Assembly (NCBI RefSeq): GCF_022179345.1
Contig: NZ_BPQR01000037.1
Coordinates: forward strand, 1-45,535
Direction: 5' to 3'
Length of the DNA stretch: 45,535 nucleotides
Origin: Methylobacterium jeotgali
GTDB lineage: Bacteria; Pseudomonadota; Alphaproteobacteria; Rhizobiales; Beijerinckiaceae
Each line of letters starts with the position of its first letter. Position 1 is the stretch's first letter. Shown piece after piece: positions 22,128 to 32,021 of the stretch. The notes beneath the pieces are model-generated. The model was not told where the DNA came from. It worked only from the letters and a program-made list of their open reading frames with translations, and ran no database searches. A program made the translations under genes and the position numbers.

Positions 22128-22697
22128 TCACGTCATCCTGGAGAGCGCGTCCTCACCATTGAACCTGCGATGCAGGAAGGCCATGGCGACGTGGCCGACC
22201 AGCACCGCTAGGAGCGTGAAGGCCAGCCAGTGATGGAGCAGGTCGCCTGGAGCGACCATCCAGGCGACCTTGTCGTCGCGTCCGGGCATCAACAGGATGC
22301 CGTAGGGCGTGAACGGCTTGCCCGACCCGTACTGCCGCAGCAGCGCGATGCCCGGCACGATGACCATCAGCGCGTAGATGAGAAGGTGGCCGGCCACGGC
22401 GGCACGGCCCAGGCGCCCCGGATGCGGCGGGCGCCGGGTTAGGTTCGCCAGTCCCCAGGCCCCGCGCAGCAGCACGAGCGCGAACAGGGTGAAGCCCAGG
22501 GTGAAGTGGCTGCCGCCGACCAAACGCGTCACCGCGTTGTCGCCGGTAGCGACGTAGAGCAGGGCGCCGGCGAACTGCCAGGCGAAGAGCGCCGCCATCA
22601 GCCAGTGGAAGCCGCGGCTGACGCGGCCGTAGCGCCGCGGCGTGTCGAACCACCCGTCCCCGGCGGGGACCGCGTCGCCGCCACCGGGCATGCTCAT
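22128..22697 (-). CDS. cytochrome b561 family protein
   Basis: This 189-residue membrane protein has four predicted TM helices and the family's haem histidines: HW at about residue 31 (RGFHWLMAALFAWQFAG), SHFTLGF, GHLLIYALM and LLHHWLAF. It should be a di-haem b-type cytochrome that passes electrons between quinol and a periplasmic or membrane partner. The ATG overlaps the stop of the acyl-CoA dehydrogenase gene (ATGA), so the flavoprotein and the cytochrome are coupled. Passing electrons from one to the other is a guess from this arrangement. Confidence 0.9.
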   Translation of the reverse strand: MSMPGGGDAVPAGDGWFDTPRRYGRVSRGFHWLMAALFAWQFAGALLYVATGDNAVTRLVGGSHFTLGFTLFALVLLRGAWGLANLTRRPPHPGRLGRAAVAGHLLIYALMVIVPGIALLRQYGSGKPFTPYGILLMPGRDDKVAWMVAPGDLLHHWLAFTLLAVLVGHVAMAFLHRRFNGEDALSRMT

Positions 22698-23842
22698 GCC
22701 GCCGCCCCGTCCCACAGGTCCCCAGCCCTGCCGCCGGCGCGAAGGATCTCCTCGGCGGCCGCGGTGAGGGCCCGGTCCGGTCCGGGCTGGCGCAGGTAGG
22801 TGGCGAGGTCGCGCGACAGCCGCTCCAGAGCGTGGGGCCGTAGGAATCCCTGTAGGCCGACCGAGCGCTGGGCCAGCTGCAGCACGTCGAGCCCGGCCCG
22901 CTCCACGGCGAGCCGCGCCAGGTTGACGAGGGCGACGACGCGCTCAGGCGGCAGGGCGGGATCGGAGACCGCCTGAGCGGCGCGTTCCACCCAGAGCCGG
23001 GCTCCCTCAACCGCGATGGCACCCTCGCCGAGGCGGGCGAGCTGGTGCGGGTCGCCGCCGCGGCCGGTCGCCGCGAGATGCCCCCGCCAAACGTCGAACA
23101 CGGCCTCGATGCCGCCGAGCTGGACCGCCGCGAAGCGCCACGCGCCTCCCGAGAAATCCGGCTGGCGGAAGTAGTCGTCCGGGCCGCCCAGGATGTCCTC
23201 CGCCGCCACCGCGATGCCGGCGAAGTCGAGGGTGCCGGTGGCCGACGCGCGCATGCCGTGGGACCGCCACGCCGACAGGTCGGCCCTGGTCCCAGTCTTC
23301 AGCGGCACGACCAGCATCAGGGTCCCGCTCCCACCCGGGCCCCGGCTCGTCACCAAGGCACGGGTGACGTAGCCCGCGCCCGAGGCGAAGGTCTTCACGC
23401 CGGCCAGCCGTAGGCCGCCGGCGCCGTCCTCCAGGGTAAGGCCGCCTTCGGGAGGCTCGGTGTTCCAGACGCCGAACAGGTGGCCGTCGCGGGCGTCGGC
23501 GAACAGCCGTTCCCGCTGCTCGGGCCCGCCGTAGAGGGCGACGAGTTGCAGCGCGTTGACGTGCCCCTCGTAGAGGCGCCCGAGCGCCAGGCTGCCGTAG
23601 CCCACCAGCCGCAGCACCGCGGCAAGCCTGCGGGCGCCCGGCTCCTCACCCAGGCCGGCGCCCCCAGCCATGGACGGGACCGGCGCCGCGAGCAGCCCCA
23701 GGCGGGCGAGGTCGGCGACGTCCTCGGCCGGGAAGCCCTGGTCGCGGTCCTGGTCGGCGGCCCGCATGGCCGCCGTCGCCGCCACCTGCCGGGCGGCCGC
23801 GACCGCATCGTAGGCAAGGGCCAGCGGGGTTACCTGGTCCAT
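22694..23842 (-). CDS. acyl-CoA dehydrogenase family protein
   Basis: This 382-residue flavoenzyme-type protein has the three-part fold: an N-terminal helical part, a middle beta domain (FGVWNTEPPEGGLTLEDGAG, VKTFASGAGYVTRALV, HGMRASATGTLDF) and a C-terminal helical bundle ending RSVGLQGFLRPHALERLSRD, then LATYLRQPGPD. Members use FAD to oxidise acyl-CoA or act as related monooxygenases. A catalytic Glu cannot be assigned by eye, and the substrate is unknown. It is the first gene of a two-gene operon with the b561 cytochrome. Confidence 0.85.
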   Translation of the reverse strand: MDQVTPLALAYDAVAAARQVAATAAMRAADQDRDQGFPAEDVADLARLGLLAAPVPSMAGGAGLGEEPGARRLAAVLRLVGYGSLALGRLYEGHVNALQLVALYGGPEQRERLFADARDGHLFGVWNTEPPEGGLTLEDGAGGLRLAGVKTFASGAGYVTRALVTSRGPGGSGTLMLVVPLKTGTRADLSAWRSHGMRASATGTLDFAGIAVAAEDILGGPDDYFRQPDFSGGAWRFAAVQLGGIEAVFDVWRGHLAATGRGGDPHQLARLGEGAIAVEGARLWVERAAQAVSDPALPPERVVALVNLARLAVERAGLDVLQLAQRSVGLQGFLRPHALERLSRDLATYLRQPGPDRALTAAAEEILRAGGRAGDLWDGAAA

Positions 23843-24039
23843 GTTAGTTTGCTCCCCCTGAAGTTACGGCGGAGCTAAGCCCGTCCGGGTGCGTCGATCC
23901 TGACATGAGGCACACCTCGGCCGTAGGGCGACATATGGTCGTCGGACCGAAAGCTCGTGCATCGGGGTGGCTGGGCCCGTGTCAAACAGTCTGCCTGAGG
24001 AACAGGCTTGGCGCGGCGCTTCCGCCGCAGGGGTGCCCA

Positions 24040-24064
24040 GGAACGGCGCCATCCTGCCCACGTT
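24040..24064 (+). promoter_or_regulatory. EcfG-type general stress promoter
   Basis: GGAAC at 24040-24044 is followed after exactly 16 bp by CGTT at 24061-24064. This is the consensus of promoters read by EcfG, the sigma factor freed by PhyR in the alphaproteobacterial general stress response. It lies 37 bp before the start of the DUF892-like gene, in the right orientation. Confidence 0.75.
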
Positions 24065-24101
24065 GGCCGGCGAACCCACACCGACGAGGAGCCACGAAGG
24101 C

Positions 24102-24614
24102 ATGGCCAGCACGGACATCGGCACGATCTACGCGGGCGCGCTGCGCAACACGCGCGCCCTGGAGCGGCAGGGCCTGGAGCAGATGGAGCGCCAACTCTCA
24201 GGCCTTGAGCGCTACCCGGACTACGCCGCGGTCCTGCGTCGTCACGTCGAGACCACGAAGGGGCAGATCGCCCGCCTCGACCAGGCGCTGGAGGCCGTCG
24301 GGGAGAGCGCCTCGACCCTGAAGGAGACCGCGACCAGCGTCGCCGGCACCATCGGCGCGGCCGTGCACGCCGTGGCGCAGGACGAGACCCTGAAGAACCT
24401 CTACGCGGGCTACGCCTACCAGTACGACCAGGTCGCCGCCTACCGCTCGCTCGCTGTCATCGCGGAACGAGCGGGCGAGTCCGACAAGGTCGCTGGCTTC
24501 CGCGCGGCAGTCGACGAGGAGACGAAGGCCGCCGAGGAGATCTCAGGGTTGATCGAGCCGGTCACCAAGACCTACCTCGACCTGACGCTCAGCGGTGCGA
24601 AGGCGGATAGCTGA
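24102..24614 (+). CDS. DUF892 (YciF-like) ferritin-like protein
   Basis: This 170-residue, almost all-helical protein fits the YciF/DUF892 ferritin-like family: IGTIYAGALRNTRALERQGL, then QLSGLERYPDYAAVLRRHVE, and YQYDQVAAYRSLAVIAERAG and DEETKAAEEISGLIEPVT. The family forms a four-helix bundle that can hold a di-iron site and is induced by stress. ATG 24102 follows GAGGAG by 12 bases. The perfect EcfG-type promoter directly upstream supports membership in the general stress regulon. The small gene at 24627 probably lies in the same transcript. Confidence 0.88.
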   Translation: MASTDIGTIYAGALRNTRALERQGLEQMERQLSGLERYPDYAAVLRRHVETTKGQIARLDQALEAVGESASTLKETATSVAGTIGAAVHAVAQDETLKNLYAGYAYQYDQVAAYRSLAVIAERAGESDKVAGFRAAVDEETKAAEEISGLIEPVTKTYLDLTLSGAKADS

Positions 24615-24626
24615 GGGGCGGGCGCC

Positions 24627-24818
24627 ATGGACGACCCCATGCCGGTCGCCGTCACCGTAGAGGCGTGCGGGGACAGCCACGAGCGCTTCCGCTGGCACCT
24701 GACCGACGCGGATGGCGTGTCCATCTGCGTCTCGCCCGAACCCTTCGCTACGGCGGAGGACGCCGGAGCGGCCGGGCAGGAGGCGCTCGCTGCGTTCGGG
24801 GCGGTCGCCGGGGCCTGA
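24627..24818 (+). CDS. small hypothetical protein
   Basis: This is a 63-residue product (VAVTVEACGDSHERFRWHLT, then DADGVSICVSPEPFATAEDA), reading like a single beta-sheet domain in which a residue pattern FRWHL..ADG recalls DUF1508-type repeats. It lies 12 bp after the DUF892-like gene with its own GAGGGG site, so it likely shares the stress promoter. The function is unknown. Confidence 0.75.
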   Translation: MDDPMPVAVTVEACGDSHERFRWHLTDADGVSICVSPEPFATAEDAGAAGQEALAAFGAVAGA

Positions 24819-24959
24819 GCGCGGGCGAGCCCCGCGGCGGCACGCCGCATCTGCTCACCAGCGTTTCGCCTGTGGATTCGCGCGTCCGTCGCGCTCCATT
24901 AAATCGGTCTCAACGGCCTTCGCCCAAGGTGGGGATTCGAACCTACCCGGGGCCGTCCC

Positions 24960-27347
24960 ATGCTCACCGTCGTCGGTTGTCTGGTCCAATCCCACGACCT
25001 CCGCCTCGTCGCCCTCGCGGCCGCCACCTGCGCGCTCGCCGCGCTCACCACGGTCTGCATCGTCAGCCACGCCCGCAGGGCGGAGGGCTGGGCGCAAGGC
25101 GGCTGGCTCGCCGTCGCGGCGGCGGCGGGCGGCTCGGGCATCTGGGCGACCCACTTTATCGCCATGCTCGCCTTCGCGCCCGGCGTGCCGAGCGGCTACG
25201 ATGTCGTTCTCACCGGCTTCTCGCTGGTCATCGCCGTCGCGCTCGCCGGCTCCGGCCTCTCGCTCGCCGTCCTCGTCGGCGGGCGCGCCGCGGCCTGGGC
25301 CGGCGGCGCGGTCCTCGGCCTCGGCATCGCGGCGATGCACTACACCGGAATGGCCGCCTACGATGTCGCCGGCCAGAAGGCGTGGGACCCGACCACGGTC
25401 GGCGTCTCGCTCGCCCTGGGAGGCATCCTCGGCGGCGCGGCGCTCGCGGCCCAGGTCGGCGCCCGCGGGCTCGCCCGCCAGTTGCCCGCCGCCCTCCTGC
25501 TGCTGCTGGCCATCTGCAGCCACCACTTCACTGCGATGGGCGCCGTCACCGTCACGCCCGACCCGACGCTCGCGGTGTCGGCATCCGCCGTCCCGAATGC
25601 TTGGCTTGCGGTGGCCGTGGCGCTCGCGAGCTTCGCCATCCTGCTGCTGGCCGGCGCCGCGCACGCCCTCGACGTGCGTGACCGTCGTCACGCCAAGCTG
25701 GAGGCGGAGCGCCTGCACAGCCTCGCCAACGCCGCCGTCGAGGGGCTCGTCGTCTGCACCGGCGACACCGTGGTGAGCGCCAACCGGAGCTTCGCCAAGC
25801 TCGTCGGCCTGCCGCAGGGCGCGCTCGTGGGGACGGCCCTGTCGGCGTACCTGCCGGGCGACGCGGCCCGGCTCGCCCTGGCCGGCCAGCCCGACCGCCC
25901 GGTCGAGGCCGAGCTCCGCCAGGCCGACGGCACGCTCGTGCCGGTCGAGGTCATCATGCAGCCGGTGGAGCACGCCGGCCGTCCGCACTACGCGGTGGCC
26001 GTGCGCGACCTCCGCGCCCGGCGCCAGGCAGAGAGCCAGATCCAGTTCCTCGCCCACCATGATGCCCTCACGGGACTGGCCAACCGCGCGAGCTTCGGCA
26101 AGCGCCTCGACCAGGAGATGCGCGCCGCCGACGCGGGCGGGCGCAAGCTCGCGGTGCTGTGCCTCGACCTCGACCGTTTCAAGGAGGTCAACGACCTGTT
26201 CGGCCACGCCGCCGGCGACGCCATGCTGGAGAGCGTCGCCCGCATCGTCTCGGCCGAACTCGACGACGCGCAGATGGTGGCCCGCCTGGGCGGCGACGAG
26301 TTCGCGGTGCTGGCGCCCTGCGACGGGCCCTCCGAGGCCGGCCGCCTCGCCGAGCGCATCTTGGAGGCGCTGCGCGCAGGGAAGGCGGGGGGCAACGGCC
26401 CGCAGGTCGCCACCAGCATCGGCATCGCCCTGTACCCGGACGACGCGCAGGAGCGGGCCGCCCTCCTCAGCTACGCCGACACCGCCCTCTACCGCGCCAA
26501 GTCGGAAGAGCGCGGCACCTACCGCTTCTTCGAGGCGAAGATGGGCGTTGAGGTGCGCGAGCGCCGACTGCTGGAGCACGACCTGCGCCATGCCGTGGCC
26601 CGCGGCGAGATGCACCTCGTCTACCAGCCCCAGACCGACGTCGGCACGGGCGCCGTCATCGGCTTCGAGGCGCTGCTGCGCTGGAAGCACCCGGAGCGGG
26701 GCTACGTCTCGCCCGCCCTGTTCATCCCCATCGCCGAGGAGAGCGACGCCATCCTGCAGATCGGCGAGTGGGTGCTGCGCGAGGCCTGCCGGGAGGCCGC
26801 GAGCTGGACGCAGCCCCTGTCCATCGCGGTCAACGTCTCGGCGGTGCAGATCCACAGCCCCCACTTCGTCGGCCTCGTGCACGAGGTGCTGCTCAGGACC
26901 GGGCTGGCCCCGCACCGGCTTGAGGTCGAGGTCACCGAGACGGCGCTGATCAGCGACCCGAACCGGGCGCTCCTGACCCTCCGGCAGTTGAAATCGCTCG
27001 GCCTGCGCGTCGCCATGGACGACTTCGGCACCGGCTACTCGTCCCTGTCGAACCTGCGCTCGTTCCCGTTCGACAAGATCAAGGTCGACGGCTCGTTCGT
27101 GCGCTCCGTCGACAGCAACGAGCAGACGGCGGCCATCGTGCGCTCGGTCCTGGGCCTCGGCCGCGGCCTCGGGCTGCCGGTCCTGGCCGAGGGCGTCGAG
27201 ACGGAGGCCGAGCTCGGCTTCCTCGCCGCCGAGCAGTGCCACGCCGCGCAGGGCTACCTGATGGGCCGCCCGTCACCCATCGCGCAGTTCGCCAGGCATA
27301 CGCATGGCACGATTCCCGTCACCTCCGATGACCGCAAACGCGCCTGA
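24960..27347 (+). CDS. MHYT-PAS-GGDEF-EAL c-di-GMP enzyme
   Basis: This is a 795-residue membrane protein. Residues 1-235 form a seven-helix MHYT sensor with its three motifs (THFIAML near 64, MHYT at 126-129, HHFTAMGAV near 188), thought to bind a metal and sense O2, CO or NO. A PAS region (about 250-350) links to a GGDEF domain with intact GGDEF (444-448) and an EAL domain with EALLR (570-574) and DDFGTG (687-692). Both c-di-GMP synthesis and hydrolysis look possible. The RxxD inhibitory site upstream of GGDEF reads DDAQ, so product inhibition is probably lost. It is followed by a small membrane protein and a PilZ chemoreceptor. Confidence 0.94.
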   Translation: MLTVVGCLVQSHDLRLVALAAATCALAALTTVCIVSHARRAEGWAQGGWLAVAAAAGGSGIWATHFIAMLAFAPGVPSGYDVVLTGFSLVIAVALAGSGLSLAVLVGGRAAAWAGGAVLGLGIAAMHYTGMAAYDVAGQKAWDPTTVGVSLALGGILGGAALAAQVGARGLARQLPAALLLLLAICSHHFTAMGAVTVTPDPTLAVSASAVPNAWLAVAVALASFAILLLAGAAHALDVRDRRHAKLEAERLHSLANAAVEGLVVCTGDTVVSANRSFAKLVGLPQGALVGTALSAYLPGDAARLALAGQPDRPVEAELRQADGTLVPVEVIMQPVEHAGRPHYAVAVRDLRARRQAESQIQFLAHHDALTGLANRASFGKRLDQEMRAADAGGRKLAVLCLDLDRFKEVNDLFGHAAGDAMLESVARIVSAELDDAQMVARLGGDEFAVLAPCDGPSEAGRLAERILEALRAGKAGGNGPQVATSIGIALYPDDAQERAALLSYADTALYRAKSEERGTYRFFEAKMGVEVRERRLLEHDLRHAVARGEMHLVYQPQTDVGTGAVIGFEALLRWKHPERGYVSPALFIPIAEESDAILQIGEWVLREACREAASWTQPLSIAVNVSAVQIHSPHFVGLVHEVLLRTGLAPHRLEVEVTETALISDPNRALLTLRQLKSLGLRVAMDDFGTGYSSLSNLRSFPFDKIKVDGSFVRSVDSNEQTAAIVRSVLGLGRGLGLPVLAEGVETEAELGFLAAEQCHAAQGYLMGRPSPIAQFARHTHGTIPVTSDDRKRA

Positions 27348-27420
27348 GACAGTCGGGGAAGGGGCAAGCGTCAACCTCGCCCGTGAACGGATGTCGGATC
27401 GGCAGGGATGGAGGCGGAGG

Positions 27421-27795
27421 ATGAGGGGGCGAACGGCAGTTACTCCATCACCGGCCCTCTCGTCGCTCCGGGCCGCCGCCGTGACCTGCGCCCTGATCGT
27501 CGGCTGCGGCCTCGCCCCGGTCGCCCTCACGCTCGCGCCACGCCCCGGCGAGCCCGTGGCCGTCATCACCCTCTTCCCGGACGCACCGGTCCCTAAGGCC
27601 GTCACAGCCTCGGGCGCACCCATCCTGTGGCTCTCCGCCGGCGGGCACGTCGCGGTGCTCTACGCCCCCGGGCGCGACGTCGCCGCACACCTGCGCCGGG
27701 CCGGTGCCCTCCTCGTCCTCGCCGCCGGGCCCCTGGGCACCTGCCTTCCGGGCTACCGGCCCTCCGCCAACCTCACCGGACCGTCCACGCCATGA
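27421..27795 (+). CDS. small membrane-anchored hypothetical protein
   Basis: This is a 124-residue protein with one hydrophobic segment (about residues 16-40; [20 protein letters not shown]), probably a signal anchor, followed by a small Ala/Gly/Pro-rich domain. ATG 27421 has GGAGGCGGAGG before it; an earlier ATG at 27391 is less supported. Its stop overlaps the chemoreceptor start (ATGA), so the two are coupled. It is too short and plain to assign, but the coupling suggests work with the receptor. Confidence 0.65.
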   Translation: MRGRTAVTPSPALSSLRAAAVTCALIVGCGLAPVALTLAPRPGEPVAVITLFPDAPVPKAVTASGAPILWLSAGGHVAVLYAPGRDVAAHLRRAGALLVLAAGPLGTCLPGYRPSANLTGPSTP

Positions 27796-29534
27796 CCGAA
27801 AGCAGCCTCGACCGCCTCCGCCTCGCCTTCCTGCCGGTCATGCTGGGCGCTCTCGGCGTCCTCGCCGCCATCGTCACGACGCTCGCCTGGTGGCGGGACG
27901 TCATGCCCGTGCCCGTGACGGTCCTCGCGGTCCTCCTACCCGGCGCGGCCCTCGCCGCCGCCCGCCAGCACGGGGCGACGGCCATCACGCGCCACCTCTC
28001 CTCGGCTTCCCTGATGATGCTGGTCGGCCTGCTGGTCCTAGCCTCCTCGGGCACGCACCTCCAGATCGACGTGCATATGGTCTTCTTCGCCGCCCTCGCG
28101 GTTGCGGCGGGCTGGTGCTGCTGGTCCTCCATCCTCGTGGCGGCCGGCGTCGTCGCCGTCCACCACCTCGCGCTGAACGTGCTCTACCCGGCCGCCGTAT
28201 TCCCGAACGGGGCCGAGTACCTGCGTGTCGTGCTGCATGCCGTCGTCCTCGTCACCGAGGCCGCCGCCCTGGTGCTGGCTGCCCGCCAGCTCGCCAAGGC
28301 GCTGGCCTCCGCGGAGGCGGCCACCCGGCAGGCCGCCGACAGCGTGCTGGCGCAGCGCCGCGCCGAGGCGGCGGCCGGCCAGGACCGTAACCTGGAGGCC
28401 CACCGCCAGCGCCGGCTCGGCGAGGTCGTCGCCGAGTTCCGCGACGCCCTGGTCGAGATCGAGCATAAGGTCGAGCGCGAGACCGGCGGCATGCGCGAGA
28501 CCGCGCTCGCCCTCAGCGGCGTCGCCGAGCGGTCCAGCCGTCAGGCCGCCGCGTCGGAGGCCACGGCGTCGGCGACGGCTCAGAACGTGCTCTCCGTGTC
28601 CGCGGGCGCCGAGGAACTCAGCGCCTCCATCTCGGACATCGCCGGCCAGACCGAGCGGGCGCGCGAGTTCATCGCGCACATGACCGAGATCGCGCGGACT
28701 ACGAACGACGAGGTCGAGCAGCTCGCGGTCGTGGCCGACCGCATCGGCACCGTCATGGGCCTGATCAAGTCGGTGGCCGACCAGACCAACCTCCTGGCGC
28801 TCAACGCCACCATCGAGGCTGCGCGCGCCGGCGCCGCCGGCCGCGGCTTCGCGGTGGTCGCCTCGGAGGTGAAGGCGCTGTCGGGCCAGACCATGAGGGC
28901 GGCCGACGAGATCGTGTCCCAGGTCGAGGCCATCCAGGCCTCGACGCGGCGGACCGTCGGCTCCGTCCACGCGATGGCCTCCGCCACCCAGGAGGTGAAC
29001 GCGCTGACGACGTCCATCGCCGTGTCGGTGGACCAGCAGCGGGCGGCCACGCAGGAGATTTCCCGCACGGTGGCGCAGGTCGCCGAAGGCAGTTCGGAGG
29101 CGCACGCCGGCGCGGTGTCGGTCTCGCGGGCCACACAGGAGACGCGGCGCCATGCCGACGGCGCCCTGTCCGCGTCCGAATCCCTCAAGGTGGTCGCGGC
29201 GGACCTCGCGGCGTCCGTGGGCCTGTTCGTACAACGGGTCACGACGGACCTGGAGGAGCGCCGCGGCAACGTGCGCGTCGCGGTCGACGAGGCGGGCTTC
29301 CTGCACGTGGGCGGCCGACGGCACCCGGTGCGCCTCGTCGAGGTGTCCTCCCACGGCGCCCGCATCGCCGGCGGCCCGCTCCTCGCGCCCGGCGACAAGG
29401 TCGAGTTCGAGACCGCCGGCGGGGCCCGCATGCCGGCGACAATTGCCTGGGGCGAAGGAGGGGCGGCGGGCCTCGACGTGCGCGTCGGCCTCCGCCACCC
29501 GGCCCTCGGCGGGGCAACCGGCTTGGCGGCCTGA
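27792..29534 (+). CDS. methyl-accepting chemotaxis protein with C-terminal PilZ domain
   Basis: This is a 580-residue receptor. About five or six TM helices fill residues 10-165, with conserved polar positions in [11 protein letters not shown] and [10 protein letters not shown] long cytoplasmic helical region carries the MCP hairpin tip at about 332-360 ([17 protein letters not shown]). After it, residues about 488-572 form a PilZ domain: RRGNVR supplies the arginine motif and EVSSHGARI stands for the D/NxSxxG motif, with Glu in the first place. PilZ binds c-di-GMP, so the receptor should respond to the messenger as well as its membrane signal. The c-di-GMP enzyme two genes upstream strengthens this. 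Confidence 0.92.
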   Translation: MTESSLDRLRLAFLPVMLGALGVLAAIVTTLAWWRDVMPVPVTVLAVLLPGAALAAARQHGATAITRHLSSASLMMLVGLLVLASSGTHLQIDVHMVFFAALAVAAGWCCWSSILVAAGVVAVHHLALNVLYPAAVFPNGAEYLRVVLHAVVLVTEAAALVLAARQLAKALASAEAATRQAADSVLAQRRAEAAAGQDRNLEAHRQRRLGEVVAEFRDALVEIEHKVERETGGMRETALALSGVAERSSRQAAASEATASATAQNVLSVSAGAEELSASISDIAGQTERAREFIAHMTEIARTTNDEVEQLAVVADRIGTVMGLIKSVADQTNLLALNATIEAARAGAAGRGFAVVASEVKALSGQTMRAADEIVSQVEAIQASTRRTVGSVHAMASATQEVNALTTSIAVSVDQQRAATQEISRTVAQVAEGSSEAHAGAVSVSRATQETRRHADGALSASESLKVVAADLAASVGLFVQRVTTDLEERRGNVRVAVDEAGFLHVGGRRHPVRLVEVSSHGARIAGGPLLAPGDKVEFETAGGARMPATIAWGEGGAAGLDVRVGLRHPALGGATGLAA

Positions 29535-29572
29535 GCCGAGGCGCGCGTCCCTCGGCGAGCTCGGCGGACCCG

Positions 29573-32021
29573 TCAGGACCGTCGGCCGGTGACCCGCTGC
29601 AGCGCCCGCGCGACCTGTTCGGCCGAGTAGGGCTTGCGCACGAGTTCGAACCCATGGGCGTCGTCGCGGGCCAGCACGTCGCTATAGCCGGTCGTCAGGA
29701 CGACCGGCAGCCTCGGGTGGTCCTTCCGGAGCCGGCGAGCGAGTTCGACGCCGCCGATGCCGGGCATCACCACGTCCGAGAACACCGCGTCGAAGCGGAA
29801 CGGCACACGCTCCATCTCCGCGAGCGCGGCCTCCGCGTTGTGCGCCCAGACCGTGGCGTGGTCGAGATCCTCCAGGAGCTGCGTGCAGAAGCGCCCGACG
29901 TCGAGGTTGTCCTCCACGACCAGCACGCACAGAGGCCGCCCCACCTCCTGCTCGTCGGCTTCCTCCTCGCCGGCCTCAGATCCTTCCTGCGGCGGGTCGA
30001 CATGAGGCAGGTACAGCGAGAACGTCGCGCCGCGCCCCACCTCGCTCGCCACGTCCACGTCGCCGCCCGACTGCTTGGCGAAGCCGATGACCTGGCTCAG
30101 GCCGAGCCCCGTGCCCTTGCCGACCTCCTTGGTCGTGAAGAACGGCTCGAAGATGCGCGCCAGGAGCTCTGGCACGATGCCGACACCCTCGTCCGAGACC
30201 GACACCACCGCGAAGGGCCCAGGTGCGCCGGCGTGCCCACGGATCGAGGGCAACGCCTCGCCACAGGTGAGCCGGAGCGTCAGCGTGCCCTCACCGTCCA
30301 TGGTGTCCCGGGCGTTCACTGCGAGATTCACCAGCGCCGTCTCGAACTGGCTCGTGTCAGCCCGCACGTGGCATGGCCCTTCCGTCACCTCGGTCACGAT
30401 GCGGATGCGCGCGCCGGTAACGGAGTTCAGCATCTCCGAGATGCCCCGCACGCGCTCCCGCAGGTCGAACACCTCGGGTTTCAGCGCCTGCCGCCGTGCG
30501 AAGGACAGTCGCTGGCTCGTCAGCTTGGCGGCGCGGTCGACCGTGTCCGCCACCGCCTCTAGGTAGCGGGTTCGGCGCTCCTCGGCGAGGTTCGGACGGC
30601 GCAGGAACTCGACCGACGAGCGGATGATGGTGAGCAGGTTGTTGAAGTCGTGCGCGACGCCTCCGGTCAACTGCCCGACGGCCTTCATCTTCTGCGCGTG
30701 GCGCAGCGCCTCCTCGGCACGGGCGAGCTGCTCCTGGCCGCGCAGCCGCTCGGTGGCGTCGGTGCCGTATTGGAAGGCACCGACCCTCATGCCAGCGCCG
30801 TCCCGCAGCGTGGTGAACCTCAGCTCGTAGCAGCGCCGCCTCCGGGCCGGGTCGCCGAACTCGCCGGCGAGCGTGAACTCCTCCCCCGACAGCGCGCGTG
30901 CCCATACCTCGCGGGACGCGGCCTGATGCTCGGGCTTGTGCGCAAGCAGATCAATCAGGTTGTCGCCCGCCCGCGGCCGGACCCCGTAGATCGCCTCGAA
31001 CTCGTCCGCGCAGGCGCCGTTGATGGCCAGCACCCGGAAATCCATGTCGAGGGCGTTCACCAAGGCGTCGGTCGTCTCGAACACGTCGGCCCAGAGCTTG
31101 CGCTGGGCGAGCGCCTCGACGACGCGCTGCTCCAGCGTCTCGTTCATCTCGCGCAAGCGCTCCTCGGCGAGCTTGCGGTCGTGGATGTCCTCGACGACGC
31201 CGTACCAGCGGACGATGCCGCCGCCCTCGTTCCGGCGCGGCCGGGCCTGGGCCCGCATCCAGCGGTACTCGCCTGTAGTCGCCACGCGGATGCGATAGTC
31301 GATGTCCACCGGTTCGCCGGATGTCAGAGCCGCCGAGAAGGCCGTCATGGTCCACGGCACGTCGTCGGGGTGGAGTGATCTCGCCCAGCCGGAGCCGTCC
31401 GGCTCACCCGCGGCTTGGCCCGTCAGTTCGAGCCAGCGATTCGAGTATGAGGTGATGTTGCCGTCCGGGTCGCAGGTCCAGGGTACCTGCGGGTTGAGCT
31501 CGACCGTATGCCGATAATGGTCCTCGCTCTCGCGTAAGCGCGCCTCGCCCAGCACCCGGTTCGTGGTCTCGGCGGTGACGCAGAACAGGCCGTTGACGGC
31601 TCCGGACTCGTCGAGGACGGGCGAGTATGTGAAGGACCACCAGCTCCGCTCGGGCTCGCCCTGGCGCGAGAGGTCGAGCATGACGTCGGTCAGGATCTGG
31701 CTCTCGCCCGCCAGGGTGGCGTCGACCAGCGGCCCGATCTCGTCCCAAATGCTGGCCCAGACCTCGCGGAAGGGGCACCCCAGCGCCGTGTCCAGCCGGT
31801 AGCCGAGGATCGGCCGGTAGGCGTCGTTGTAGAAGCAGAGCAGGTCCGGCCCCCAGGCGAGGAACATCGCCGTGGGGGAGGGACAGCATCAGCGAGACCG
31901 TATTGCGGAGTGCTGGGGGCCAGCCCTCCGGCGGGCCGAGCGAGGTTTCGGACCAATCGCGGGAGCGGATCTCGGCGTCGGTCAGTCCACCGGTGGGCAG
32001 GAACGAGAAGGCGTCAGCCAT
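29573..32021 (-). pseudogene. hybrid histidine kinase X, frameshifted near N-terminus
   Basis: The frame from ATG 32021 reads MADAFSFLPTGG through NTVSLMLSLP, then loses sense. The continuation MFLAWGPDLLCFYNDAY lies in another frame. Removing one G from the GGGGG run at 31874-31878 joins them into about 815 residues. Domains: N-terminal PAS-like sensor, PAS (about 165-290), a further PAS-like part, HisKA with AHDFNNLLTIIRSSVEF, ATPase, and a receiver (FSDVVMPGIGG). Its close relative X' at the right edge shares the kinase core. A shortened protein from ATG 31867 could still be made, but it would lose the start of the first sensor domain. Confidence 0.82.

Noticed and set aside
24925..24950. 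Sequence GGGGATTCGAACC resembling a minus-strand tRNA T-arm, a possible second attachment site
   Set aside because: The T-stem has a mismatch, there is no CCA end, no matching acceptor strand or anticodon arm, and no identity with the tRNA-Gly remnant at 647-693.
24855..27242. 795-codon minus-strand frame opposite the c-di-GMP enzyme
   Set aside because: It is antisense to clear MHYT, GGDEF and EAL domains and has no ribosome site or recognisable fold.
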